Assembly: GCA_963767685.1 (NCBI GenBank)
Contig: CAVYEZ010000014.1
Location: 92,154 to 156,153 of the forward strand
DNA length: 64,000 bases
Reading direction: 5' to 3'
Source: Trebonia sp963767685
GTDB lineage: Bacteria; Actinomycetota; Actinomycetes; Streptosporangiales; Streptosporangiaceae
Shown here: piece after piece, positions 9,370 through 18,400 of the stretch
Numbering within the stretch: the first letter of the stretch is position 1
How the letters are laid out: every line of letters begins with the position of its first letter
Translations under genes and position numbers: made by a program
Notes under the pieces: model-generated
Told to the model about the DNA's origin: nothing
Database searches by the model: none
Seen by the model: the letters and a program-made list of their open reading frames with translations, nothing else

Positions 9370-10113
9370 TCAGGTCCCCGCTGTTCCGTCGACCGTGGCG
9401 CTGTAGACGTCTATTTGATATTTGCCCAAACCGTTTGGCGGCAGAGTGGTGAACCAGATAAGTACATACCTGCCGCTCGCCCGGGGTTCCGTCGGCAGTT
9501 GCACGATGCCGCCGACGTTTCTCGCGGACGCCACCGTGGACAAATCGGGCAGGGCAGCGACATTACCCACCCGTACCTGGACGTACGCGCCCAGTGGGGC
9601 GCCGAGGACCAGTTGGACGCCGCTGATGGTCACCGCATTGCCCATGTCGAGGAGTAGCCCGGTGCCCGCCTGCAAGTTGCCAAAATCGGGTGACGCGTAC
9701 CACGAGCAGTACCACGGCTGGGCGCTGCCGCCGATCACTCTAGATGCGATGCCAGGATTGTCGCCGTCCGACGTCCCGTTCGGGCCGAAGGCAGCCACTG
9801 AGGTCACGTTCAGCGCATGCTGCCGAGGACTGCCTGCCGGGCTTAGCGGCGAGCCAGGCGATACGGGTGCGGCCGTGGATGCTGAAGCGGAGTCGGCCTG
9901 GGTAGCCGATGCAGACGTCCTGCTTGACGCCGAGTTGGTGCTTGACGCAGCGGTGCCGTTATTTGACCCATCCACGGTAGTGACAACGCCATAACCTCCT
10001 AGCAGGCCGAAGACCGCGATCAGACCGCTGATAGCAAGTGTCCATTTCTTGCCTGGTCGCGCCGGTTCCTCTGTGCCCGGTTCCACGGGATCGTGCCCCG
10101 TGCCGATACTCAT
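9370..10113 (-). CDS. Membrane-anchored extracellular protein with a discoidin-like (galactose-binding fold) domain
   Basis: 247 residues. A short charged cytoplasmic N terminus ends in RPGKKW, one transmembrane helix spans about 25-47, then a Ser/Thr/Ala-rich linker to about 98. The C-terminal 140 residues (FGPNGTSDGDNPGIAS, WYCSWYASPDFGNLQ, TGLLLDMGNAVTISGVQLVL, YVLIWFTTLPP) resemble the F5/8-type C domains found at the end of actinobacterial membrane proteins. Such domains bind carbohydrate or lipid; a role in holding surface glycan is inference. A weak GGTGAGG ribosome site precedes the start. It is divergent from the decapitated epimerase gene whose homology starts only about 50 bases away. 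Confidence 0.65.
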   Translation of the reverse strand: MSIGTGHDPVEPGTEEPARPGKKWTLAISGLIAVFGLLGGYGVVTTVDGSNNGTAASSTNSASSRTSASATQADSASASTAAPVSPGSPLSPAGSPRQHALNVTSVAAFGPNGTSDGDNPGIASRVIGGSAQPWYCSWYASPDFGNLQAGTGLLLDMGNAVTISGVQLVLGAPLGAYVQVRVGNVAALPDLSTVASARNVGGIVQLPTEPRASGRYVLIWFTTLPPNGLGKYQIDVYSATVDGTAGT

Positions 10114-10159
10114 CGGAAAGCCTCACCGTCCTTGACACACTGCGCGCTTCGTCACAGCT

Positions 10160-11154
10160 TTGCGTTCCTGCGGAGCGCTGGGCATGGGGTCGACGGCCTC
10201 GGCCTCGGGTTGTATACGGGCTGTGATCTGGGTCCCGCTCAGCAGGGTGACAGTGCAGCGGGCAACGTCGATATGCGCGACGTGACCGTGGCGCAGCTGT
10301 CCGGATACGACGCGGTGGTCTGCCTGGCCGCGCTCTCCAACGACCCGCTCGGCGACCTGAACCCGGCGGCGACGTACTCGGTGAACCTGGACGGCACGCT
10401 GCACCTCGCCCATATGGGCAAGCAGGCGGGGGTGCCAAGGTTCCTGTTCTCGTCCTCGTGCAGCCTCTACGGCGCGGCCGGGTCCGCGGCGGTAGCCGAG
10501 GATGCCGAGCTCTATCCCGTGACACCGTACGGTGAGAGCAAGGTCATGGCCGAACGAGAGCTCGTGAAGCTCGCGGACGATGACTTCAGCCCCACATACC
10601 TGCGGAATGCGACCGCTTACGGTGCCTCCACGCGGCTCCGGCTCGACATCGTAGTGAACAACCTGACCGCCATCGCGCTCACCACCGGCAAGGTGCGTCT
10701 GGAGAGCGACGGCACCCCGTGGCGACCGCTTGTGCACATCGAGGACATCAGCCGGGCCTTCTGTGCCATGCTCGAGGCGCCGCGCGAGCTCGTGCACAAC
10801 GAGGCGTTCAATGTCGGCCGGCCAGAGGACAACATTCAGATCAGGGACATCGCCGAGCAGGTCCGCGAGACCGTGTCGGGCTCGGAGGTGACCTTCGCCG
10901 CGAACGCGGGTCCGGACCTGCGCAACTATCGCGTCGATTTCAGCAAGCTCAACAATACGTTCCCCGAGCTGGACCTGCGGTGGACGGTGCGCGACGGGAT
11001 CGCCGAGTTGCTCGCTAGCTACGCGAAGTACGGGCTGACGTACGAGGACTTCACCTCGTCACGCTATGTGCGGCTGCGCAGAATTAAGGAGCTGATGGCA
11101 GCCGGCGTGGTGGATGACATGCTGCGCAGAACCGGCGCGTCCGGCGGGGCCTAA
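10160..11154 (+). pseudogene. NAD-dependent sugar epimerase/dehydratase lacking its N-terminal NAD loop
   Basis: Homology to extended short-chain dehydrogenases starts at FLRSAGHGVDGLGLGLYTGC and continues through DAVVCLAALSNDPLG, FLFSSSCSLYG, the YxxxK pair (TPYGESKVMAER), LRNATAYG and RPLVHIEDISRAF to the C terminus. The first strand and GxxGxxG NAD-binding loop that should precede it are missing: upstream sequence runs directly into the start of the divergent gene at 10113. The open frame extends to 10093 but those residues do not fit the family. The gene was therefore probably truncated by a rearrangement near 10114-10160. The substrate class (NDP-hexose) fits the locus. Confidence 0.75.
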
Positions 11155-11183
11155 CCGGGCGGCCGGAGCACTGGACGAGATGC

Positions 11184-12761
11184 TCAGGGGACCGGGCGAC
11201 GGGTCCGGCGGCGCAGGATAAACCAGGCGAGGAAGGCTAGGGCGAGCACGACGATGAGGCCGCCAAGGGCAGCGGCCGCGAGGTACCTGCGCGGGATACC
11301 TGGTCCGGGCGGGGAGTAGGCCTGGCAAGACGCATGCGGAGAGGATGCTGGCGTCTGACTGCCAGCGCTGCCCTGGACGCGGAATGCCACCACGTTAACC
11401 GCGCACGCGGCGAGCATAAGGCCGTCGGCCATGCTCGGGGTGGGGAAGTGGTTGGCGGGCGTACCCATCGTCACCTGCTGCCGGATCTTCCCGGTGCCCG
11501 GGTCAAGGCCGTAAAGCACGCCGTTCTGGCCGATCGTCCAGACCAGGCCAGCGGCTACGAGGGGCGGGCCGCCGCCGACGCCCGAGTTCCACAGCAGCCG
11601 CAAACCCGGTGGGGAGGCGGTCACCTGGACCGCGCTGATGCCGTTGAGGCACGGCAGGAAGACCGTCATGCCAACCATCGCGGCGCCGCCGTCGATATCG
11701 CTCTCGCAGGCCTTCAACGTTGCCTGCTCGCCGCCGATCCCGCCGAGGCGCGAGCCGTCGAGCAGGTACGCGGTCCCCGACTTGTCCGCTACCAGGACCT
11801 GGCCGCTAGGGAGCAGCACCGGAGCGGTTGACATGTCCACATCGGTCGCGTTCCGCGACGCCCAGTCGGCCGGCGTGAAGTACTGCTCAAGTCGCAGCGA
11901 AGAAGACAGTTCGAGCGCCGCGACCCCGTAGTCATAAGCGTGGCTTGAGCTGTCGACGGAGCCGTTGCCCGAAACCACCCAGATGTTGCCGTGGCCGTCG
12001 ATGACTGGTGCGGCACCGCCCATCCAGATCGCGCCCTGCGATTCCCCGGCCGCGCTGTCGACGGTGAAGAACCTGGGTGAGCCTCCGGTCTCCGGCACCG
12101 CGGCCACCCGCCCACGGTAAGTGCTGCAGTCGCCGTAGTTGCCGCCGAGGCCGAAGACAACCTGGCCGGCATCGAGCGCAAGCCCGGTGCGCTGCAGCAA
12201 GGCCGCCGGGTCCGCACCCGGGGGGTCGACGCCCTGCCTCAGTTCGACCTTCCCCGACGTGCTGTTCAGCCCAACGAGCGTATGCACGGGATGGCCGCCG
12301 CTGACCACGTCCGCGACGACGAAGATCTCATTCCGCGACGGGTCGATCACCGGTGTCCCGGTGATTCCGACCGTTGGCGAGATGTCTCCGCAGGGCAGCG
12401 AGCTCGCGGACACAGGAGTGCCCAGGTGAGTTGACCAGGCGACCGCGCCCGTGGCGGTCGACAGCGCGTAGACCGTGTCGTTTTCCGTCGCCGCGTAAAC
12501 GACGCCACTGTAGACCAGCGGCTCTCCGTAAAGCTGCCCGTCAAGCGAGGGTGAGGTCCAGGCGCGCGACGCCGTGTCGTCGGAACCCCCGCCAGTGGCC
12601 ACCCCAGTGCCTGCCGCATCTCCGTGGTAGACGGTCCAGGAGCCGGGACCGGTGGACGATGAGGTACCGGACGCCGACGCTGCGTGGACAGGCCATATGC
12701 CGAGCCCGCACAGCACGGCGGCGGCAAGGATCCCAGTCAGCCTGCGCCATCCCATGCCCAT
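11184..12761 (-). CDS. Secreted, membrane-anchored PQQ-like beta-propeller protein
   Basis: About 525 residues from ATG 12761. It has an N-terminal signal helix (LTGILAAAVLCGLGIW), a Ser/Gly-rich segment, then repeated propeller blades with the YSGVVYAATENDTVYALSTATG and GQVLVADKSGTAYLLDG pattern of PQQ/quinoprotein-like repeats. A C-terminal transmembrane helix (about 490-515) ends in RRRTRRPVP. The topology predicts an extracellular propeller held in the membrane. No PQQ ligands or heme site were recognised, so it is more likely a binding or scaffold domain than a dehydrogenase. Upstream in-frame codons to 12947 lack signal-peptide sense. It is convergent with the epimerase fragment. Confidence 0.78.
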   Translation of the reverse strand: MGMGWRRLTGILAAAVLCGLGIWPVHAASASGTSSSTGPGSWTVYHGDAAGTGVATGGGSDDTASRAWTSPSLDGQLYGEPLVYSGVVYAATENDTVYALSTATGAVAWSTHLGTPVSASSLPCGDISPTVGITGTPVIDPSRNEIFVVADVVSGGHPVHTLVGLNSTSGKVELRQGVDPPGADPAALLQRTGLALDAGQVVFGLGGNYGDCSTYRGRVAAVPETGGSPRFFTVDSAAGESQGAIWMGGAAPVIDGHGNIWVVSGNGSVDSSSHAYDYGVAALELSSSLRLEQYFTPADWASRNATDVDMSTAPVLLPSGQVLVADKSGTAYLLDGSRLGGIGGEQATLKACESDIDGGAAMVGMTVFLPCLNGISAVQVTASPPGLRLLWNSGVGGGPPLVAAGLVWTIGQNGVLYGLDPGTGKIRQQVTMGTPANHFPTPSMADGLMLAACAVNVVAFRVQGSAGSQTPASSPHASCQAYSPPGPGIPRRYLAAAALGGLIVVLALAFLAWFILRRRTRRPVP

Positions 12762-13318
12762 TTCCACTGCCCGCCCTTGGCTTGGTCTTGGGGTGCTTCG
12801 TACAGCCTTCTGGGTAGGCGGGCAACGCGTCCACCAAAGTTGCATCATGTTAGGGGAAAGGTGACTGCCTAGTGACCGATGAGAAGCCGACGACCCGGGG
12901 TCGCCGGGTAGTCGTAAACTGAGAGGCGGAGTCGAGCGCTTCAGCATCGACTCGGGTTTTGTACGGGGATTCCTGTCGTCTAGCCTTTTCTTCCCAGGTC
13001 AGGGCGCTGCGAGGGCGCGAAAATGGGGTCGGTGCTGGTAGCTGCGTGGCCGGGGTTCGCTGCCGCCCTGTGGCCCTGCCGGCGATCAGGGCGCAGGCGG
13101 GGCGCCGAGGTGGGATGCTCAGGCGCGGGCTGCCCGTATACCGAAGCCGGGGCTTTCCTGGCACTTGATGCCGTCGTCTAGCCTGGCGCCGGGGCCTCGA
13201 CCCTGACGGGTCGCGAATTGTCGCCACGAGCACGCCGGTTAGTTTCTCGCTTCCGACCGGGCCCCGCGGGCAGCCCGCCTGTTTCCTGCACGCACGAGCA
13301 TACGGGAGGGCGGACTGC
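12762..13318. other. Non-coding stretch including the probable left end of the IS110 element
   Basis: No gene is supported here. The stretch contains an exact 12-base direct repeat GTCGTCTAGCCT at 12975-12986 and 13173-13184, and several G/C-rich inverted segments upstream of the transposase. IS110-family elements carry a structured non-coding RNA (bridge RNA) in the end upstream of the transposase gene; its presence here is inference from family knowledge and was not modelled. Confidence 0.45.
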
Positions 13319-14745
13319 ATGGAGCAGCCGCAAGAGGTGGAAGACGAGGATTACGAGCGGACCTGGGAACGCGTCGCGGCGGTCGACGTGGCCAAGGCCA
13401 CCGGGGTCGTGTGCACCCGGGTCCCGGACGAGGACCGCGCCGGGCGGCGCCTGACCCGGATCTGGACGGTCCAGGCCACGGTCGCGGGAGTGACGGAGCT
13501 GGGCGATCACCTGCGCTGCCAGGGCATCGAGGTGGTCACCATCGAGTCGACTACTGGAGGATCTGGCGCGTCATCCTGGAGGACGCCGGGCTGCGGGTCC
13601 AGCTCGTCAACGCCCGCTTGGTAAAGAACGTGCCGGGCCGGGCCAAGACCGACAAGAAGGACGCCGCCTGGCTGGCCAAGCTCACCGAGCGGGGCATGCT
13701 CCAGCCCAGTTTCATCCCCCCGCACGACATCCGGGTCCTGCGCGAGTACACCCGCCTGCGGGCCGAACTGGTCCGCGAGCGGACCCGGCTGTGGTCGCGG
13801 ATGGAGAAGCTCCTGGAGCGGGCGCTGATCAAGGTCACAGTGATCGCGTCCTCCATCGACACCGTGTCGGTCCGGGCGATGATCGAGGCGCTGATCGCCG
13901 GGCAGCGGGATCCGCGGAAGCTGGCGGGCCTGGCCAGGACCCGGATGCGGGCCCGGATGAAGGACCTGATCGCCGCCCTGGACGGCAGTTCGAGGACCAC
14001 CACGCCGAGGAGGCCCGCATCATCCTGGGTCACATCGACGCCCTGAACCGGGACATCGCCCGGCTGGAAGACCTCGCCACCGCCCAGATCGCGAGGATCC
14101 CCGCGTCCTGGGGCGTCGATGCCGACGGCACCACCGGCCCGGACGCCGGCAAGGGCCCGGGCTCTCCCGTGATCCCGGCCGTCGCCCGCCTCCACGAGAT
14201 CGCCGGCATCGGGCCCACGGCCGCCATGGCCGTCATCGCGGAAATCGGACTTGACATGACGGTCTTCGGCACCGCCGGGCGGTTCGTGTCATGGGCCAAG
14301 CTCTGCCCCCAGACCCGCCAGTCCGGCAGCAAGAGCACCGCCAGGTCCCCCGGCAAGGGCGACCCCTGGCTCAAGGGCCCCCTCGGCGAGGCCGCCGCAG
14401 CAGCAGCCCGCTCCGACACCTGGCTCGGCGAGCGCTACTGCCGCATCGCCCGCCGAAGGGGCAAGCGCAAGGCCCTGGTCGCCACTGCCCGCGCCATCCT
14501 CGTCATCATCTTCCACCTGCTCTCCGACCCCGCCACCTGGTTCAACGACCTCGGCCCCGGCTGCTACCAAGACAAGATCAGCACCGAGCGCAAGATCCGC
14601 AACCACGTCCGCCAGCTCGAAGCCCTCGGCCTGACCGTCACCATCACCCCCGCCGAGGACACCGCCCCCGCAGCCTGAGCAGAGCAAACCCGCAGCCGAC
14701 GGCACAAACCGCCGCCGGCTGCTGCCGCCTGCCCGGCTGAGGTTT
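12948..14745 (+). mobile_element. IS110-family insertion sequence (outer limits approximate)
   Basis: The transposase gene lies at 13319-14678. The element lacks terminal inverted repeats, as is usual for IS110, so the ends cannot be fixed by eye. The right limit is set where homology to the truncated sugar transferase begins (about 14745-14763). The left limit is uncertain between 12948 and about 13200. The 5' part of the adjoining sugar transferase gene is not found on the left side, so insertion was accompanied or followed by loss of DNA. Confidence 0.55.
13319..14678 (+). pseudogene. IS110-family transposase (DEDD type), two frameshifts
   Basis: The DEDD N-terminal domain is seen in three frames: RVAAVDVAKATGVVCTRV with the first Asp, VVTIEST, then after a shift near 13550 LVKNVPGRAKTDKKDAAWLA with the acidic pair. 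After a second shift near 13990 the C-terminal Transposase_20 domain follows (LHEIAGIGPTAAMAVIAEIG, FVSWAKLCPQTRQSG). The total length, about 450 residues, is normal for IS110. Both shifts equal loss of one base. Either the copy is inactive or these are sequence errors. The ATG at 13319 fits the N-terminal homology; GGGAGG lies nine bases upstream. Confidence 0.88.
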
Positions 14746-15611
14746 CTATTTCCGGTCAGCTCGGTGACCTGGCGGCGTTGCGCGAGGAGATCGGCGACGT
14801 CATGTTCCAGGCGTTCTTCCACGCCAGGATCCTGCTCTCCTGCCGGGAGATGGATGGGGTCACGCTCAGGGCGCTCGCCTGGGAACTGGAGAAGACGGGG
14901 ACCGACCTGTGCGTCGCCCCCGCGCTGCTCGACGTGGCGGGCCCGCGGACCACGATCAGGCCGACCGCGGGGCTGACTTTGCTGCACGTGGATCACCCGC
15001 AGTTGAGCGGTACCAGGCAGGTGATTAAGGACCTGTTCGACAGGTGCGTCGCGGCGGCCGGGCTCCTCGCGATCTCACCGCTGCTGCTAGTGGTGGCGGC
15101 GGCAATCAGGCTCTCCGACAATGGGCCAGCGCTGTTCACCCAGACCCGGGTGGGTAAGGACGGCGAGCCGTTCAAGATCTACAAGTTCCGGACGATGGTG
15201 GTGGACGCCGAGGCCCGCCTAGCCGCCTTGCAGGCCAGGAATGATTTCGACGGCGTTCTCTTCAAGATGCGAGACGATCCCCGCATCACCGCCGTCGGTG
15301 CATGGCTGCGCAGGTGGTCGCTCGACGAACTACCGCAACTCCTTAACGTCCTGCTGGGCGACATGTCGCTGGTCGGTCCAAGGCCAGCGCTGCCCGGCGA
15401 AGCGGCGCAGTACGCCGATCACGTTCGGCGCCGCCTGGTGGTCAAGCCCGGAGTCACGGGCCTCTGGCAGGTAAGTGGCCGTTCCAACCTGACCTGGGAC
15501 GAGTCCGTGCGTCTCGATCTCCGCTACGTGGAGAACTGGTCGTTCGCCCTTGACATGCAGATTCTCTGGAAAACGCTCGTAGCTGTCTCCAAGAAATCCG
15601 GGGCGTACTGA
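14742..15611 (+). pseudogene. Second sugar-1-phosphate transferase, 5' end lost at the IS110 element
   Basis: From GDL near 14763 onward this parallels the middle and C-terminal parts of the transferase at 1504-2960: TLRALAWELEKTGTDLCVAP, DLFDRCVAAAGLLAISPL (membrane helix), FTQTRVGKDGEPFKIYKFRT, LDELPQLLNVLLGDMSLVGP and GVTGLWQVSGRSNLTWDESV. The N-terminal transmembrane helices and most of the Rossmann-like domain are absent. The catalytic Bac_transf domain with its membrane helix is complete, and an in-frame ATG exists at 14778, so a minimal PglC-like enzyme could still be made. It is followed 48 bases later by the second ECF sigma gene, repeating the 1.5-3.6 kb arrangement. Confidence 0.82.
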
Positions 15612-15659
15612 CCAGATTTCCCAGCTCGGAATTTGTGCGCCATATATGAGGAGAAGCAT

Positions 15660-16297
15660 ATGACTGTCACCGCCACAGAGGAAACCGTTGTCTCAGGCGC
15701 GGATAGCCTGGACTCTGGGGTCCAGGGTCACGGCATTTCGCCGCCGGACGCCGCGTCCTTGGAGATCGTTGGCTGGGTGCGGAGAGCGGCTACCGGGCAT
15801 TTCCGTGCGTGGAACCGCCTAGTCGATCAGTACTCAAGGCTGATCTGGTCTATCACGGCGAGCTTCAAGCTCGGCGAGAGCGATGCCGCCGATGTGGTGC
15901 AAACGACCTGGATGCGGTTGATCGAGCACATCGACCGGATTGAGCAGCCCGCGCGCGTCGGTTCCTGGCCGGCCTCCACCGCCAGGAACGAGTGCCTGCG
16001 TCATGTTGCCGCCCGCAAGAGGATCGTCTTGGGCCACGAAGACGCCGAATTCGACGGCATAGACCAGCACGGTCCCGAGTGGATGTGGCTCTCCTGACCA
16101 GTGAGCGGGCCCGGGACGTCCGGCAGGCAATGGCCAGCCTGCCAACCCAATGGCAACGGCTTATGGAGATGCTTATGGCCGACCCGCCGGTCTCCTACGC
16201 TGAGATCTCGGATCAACTAGGAGTGCCGATCGGCAGCATCGGGCCGACCAGAGGGCGGTGCCTGGCTAAACTGCGCGTACTTCTCGACGCCTACTGA
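15660..16297 (+). pseudogene. Second ECF sigma factor copy, frameshifted
   Basis: Clear paralogue of the sigma gene at 2950-3576: FRAWNRLVDQYSRLIWSITA, DAADVVQTTWMRLIEHIDR, TARNECLRHVAARKRIVLG in the first frame. A one-base loss near 16077, just after QHGPE, is followed by DVALLTSERARDVRQAM and region 4 (LPTQWQRLMEMLMADPPVSY, QLGVPIGSIGPTRGRCLAKL) in another frame. The ATG at 15660 is preceded by GAGGAGAAG. If the shift is real, the product lacks region 4 and cannot recognise -35 elements. The pairing with a sugar transferase gene is the same as at the first copy. Confidence 0.85.
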
Positions 16298-16562
16298 AGT
16301 ATCAAAGGTGTTGGTCTGCTGCTCTTCTCAAATGAAGCTGCGGCAGCGGCAAGATGGCAAACACTGGTAGCTGCCAAACTCCCAAAGTGGAAGCGAGGCG
16401 GATGTGGTCACCGAGCCGTCTTGGCTTGGGCGGGAGAATTCGTCGCGGATTCCGCCGCCCCGCTGGCACAGAGCCCCGCGCCGCCGACTGCTGCTCTGTG
16501 TCGACCAGGGCGATCCGGTCATCCCGAAGTCGCTGCGCCTTGTGTTTTAGGCACTGGATATC

Positions 16563-16965
16563 TTGCGCTGGATGCATGACCCGGAGATCTGCGTCACTGT
16601 CTCCGGCCTGGAGGGTGGGACGGTAGTGGAATCTACGCCGGAAGGCGTTACGTTCCTGGACGCCCCCTCAGCCAGAGAGCTTGTCACGTTGTTTGACAGC
16701 CATGACCTCCTCATAGTGCCGTCAGGCTTGGGGGCAGGCGGCCTGCCGGAGGCACTTTCTCGGGGCATCCCATGCGTAACTGTCCGCTCGTGCACGATGT
16801 CAGATGCGGTCGTTTCCGGGGTCACCGGCGCGGTCATTGAAGACGGCAGCACGCACAAACTGGCTGTCGGCATCGCATCGGTTCTCGAGGATGACGGCAT
16901 CTACCGCAGCTGTTTTGAGCGAGCGCCCGCGATGGCGGCCTACTTTTCATGGATACGTCTGCCCT
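16563..16965 (+). pseudogene. C-terminal fragment of a GT-B (group 1) glycosyltransferase
   Basis: About 130 residues resemble the nucleotide-sugar-binding half of group 1 glycosyltransferases: VTFLDAPSARELVTLFDSHD, LLIVPSGLGAGGLPEALSRG, IPCVTVRSCTMSDAVVSGVT and GAVIEDGSTHKLAVGIASVL. The usual EExx7E segment is seen only in altered form. No N-terminal half can be read in 16298-16562, which shows only degraded sequence, and downstream to 17133 the frame carries no family features. I take it as a relic left between the second sigma gene and the intact methyltransferase gene. Confidence 0.6.
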
Positions 16966-17133
16966 ACGGTGACTTACCTCACTTGCTAGCGCGAGCCGGG
17001 AACGATCGTTCGCGCTGCATTTTGGCGCTGCACAGTATCAGCAGAAGGCCCCGCTTGATCAGGTGTCCAAGACCAGCTGACTTAAGACTGGCGCTGCTGA
17101 ACAGGCGGTACCGCGCTGACTCAGGGAGGGGAC

Positions 17134-18366
17134 ATGTCACCCGAACATGCGTGTCGCTTGTGCGGCGCAAGCCTGACACTGTCGTTTGTCGACCTCGGAA
17201 TGTCTCCCTTGTGTGAGAGCTATCTCTCGGCAGACCAGATCGACGCGCCCGAGACTTTCTACCCGTTGCGCGTCCTGCTGTGTAGCGAGTGCCTGCTCGT
17301 GCAGCTTCCGGTCTACGTCTCCGGAGAGCAAATTTTCTCCGACTACGCTTACTTCTCCTCTTACTCAACGTCATGGGTCGCTCACGCGAAGCTATATGCC
17401 GACGAGATGACGGCGAGACTCGGGCTGACCGCGGACAGTCTGGTGACCGAGGTGGCTAGCAATGACGGCTATCTCCTCCAGCACTTCCGGGCGACGGGCA
17501 TCCCTGTCCTCGGCGTGGAGCCCGCCGGGAACGTCGCGGCGGCGGCGATCGCTAAGGGCATCAGGTCCGTAGTGAAGTTCCTCGGGCCACAGACGGGAGT
17601 GGAGATCGCGGCCCAGTACGGTAAAGCGGACCTAGTGGCGGGGAACAACGTGTTCGCCCATGTGCCGGACATCCGCGGATTCGCGGCTGGACTACGCGCG
17701 CTCGTCAAGGATTCCGGCCTGGTGACGTTGGAGTTTCCGCACCTGCTACGTCTGATTGAGCGGCGCCAGTACGACACCATCTACCATGAGCACTTCTCGT
17801 ACCTCTCGCTGCTTACCTCGTCCCGCGTGCTGGGCACAGCCGGGCTGAGTGTGGTCGATGTCGAGGAACTTCCAACGCACGGTGGCAGCCTGCGGGTCCA
17901 TGCTCGGCCCGCCGAGACGGCAGGTGAACCGACGGCACAGGTCAAGGCCGTACTTGACGCGGAAGAATCCGCTGGGCTGCACGCACTGGAGGGACACACC
18001 GGGTTCGCTGCCGACGTCCTCCGGATCAAGAGCGACCTGCTCACATTCCTGCTCACTGCGACGGCCGAAGGTAAGACCGTAGCGGGGTACGGGGCGCCGG
18101 GGAAAGGAAATACGTTGCTAAACCACTGCGGGATCAGGGCAGACCTGATGGCGTACACGGTCGACCGTTCTCCGCACAAGCAGGGCATGTTCCTGCCGGG
18201 AACGCATATTCCGGTCCATGCGCCCGACAAGCTGGCCGAAACAAGACCCGATTACGTACTTGTCCTGCCGTGGAACTTGCGCGAGGAGATCGCCGAGCAG
18301 CTCGAGTACGTGCGATCGTGGGGTGGCCGTCTCGTTTTTCCGATTCCCGCGCTTGAGGTCGTGTGA
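17134..18366 (+). CDS. NDP-hexose C-methyltransferase (NovU/TylC3 family), full length
   Basis: 410 residues. Zinc-binding N terminus with CRLC (7-10) and CSEC (around 50-53), SAM-binding domain with SLVTEVASNDGYLLQHFRAT and VLGVEPAGNVAAAA, the catalytic segment YDTIYHEHFSYLSL with Tyr/His/Glu/His residues known as important in TcaB9-type enzymes, and a C-terminal domain with VAGYGAPGKGNTLLNHCG and GTHIPVHAPDKL. The family transfers methyl to C3 of a 4-keto-6-deoxy NDP-sugar. The next gene is a glucose-1-phosphate cytidylyltransferase, consistent with a branched CDP-deoxysugar. ATG 17134 follows a GGGAGGGG run. Confidence 0.88.
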   Translation: MSPEHACRLCGASLTLSFVDLGMSPLCESYLSADQIDAPETFYPLRVLLCSECLLVQLPVYVSGEQIFSDYAYFSSYSTSWVAHAKLYADEMTARLGLTADSLVTEVASNDGYLLQHFRATGIPVLGVEPAGNVAAAAIAKGIRSVVKFLGPQTGVEIAAQYGKADLVAGNNVFAHVPDIRGFAAGLRALVKDSGLVTLEFPHLLRLIERRQYDTIYHEHFSYLSLLTSSRVLGTAGLSVVDVEELPTHGGSLRVHARPAETAGEPTAQVKAVLDAEESAGLHALEGHTGFAADVLRIKSDLLTFLLTATAEGKTVAGYGAPGKGNTLLNHCGIRADLMAYTVDRSPHKQGMFLPGTHIPVHAPDKLAETRPDYVLVLPWNLREEIAEQLEYVRSWGGRLVFPIPALEVV

Positions 18367-18400
18367 GCTAAGAACTATTTCTGGAGGAGGGAATAAGACA

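Noticed and set aside
9422..9994. 190-codon plus-strand frame over the discoidin-like gene
   Set aside because: Antisense shadow of a gene with a clear membrane helix and C-terminal domain.
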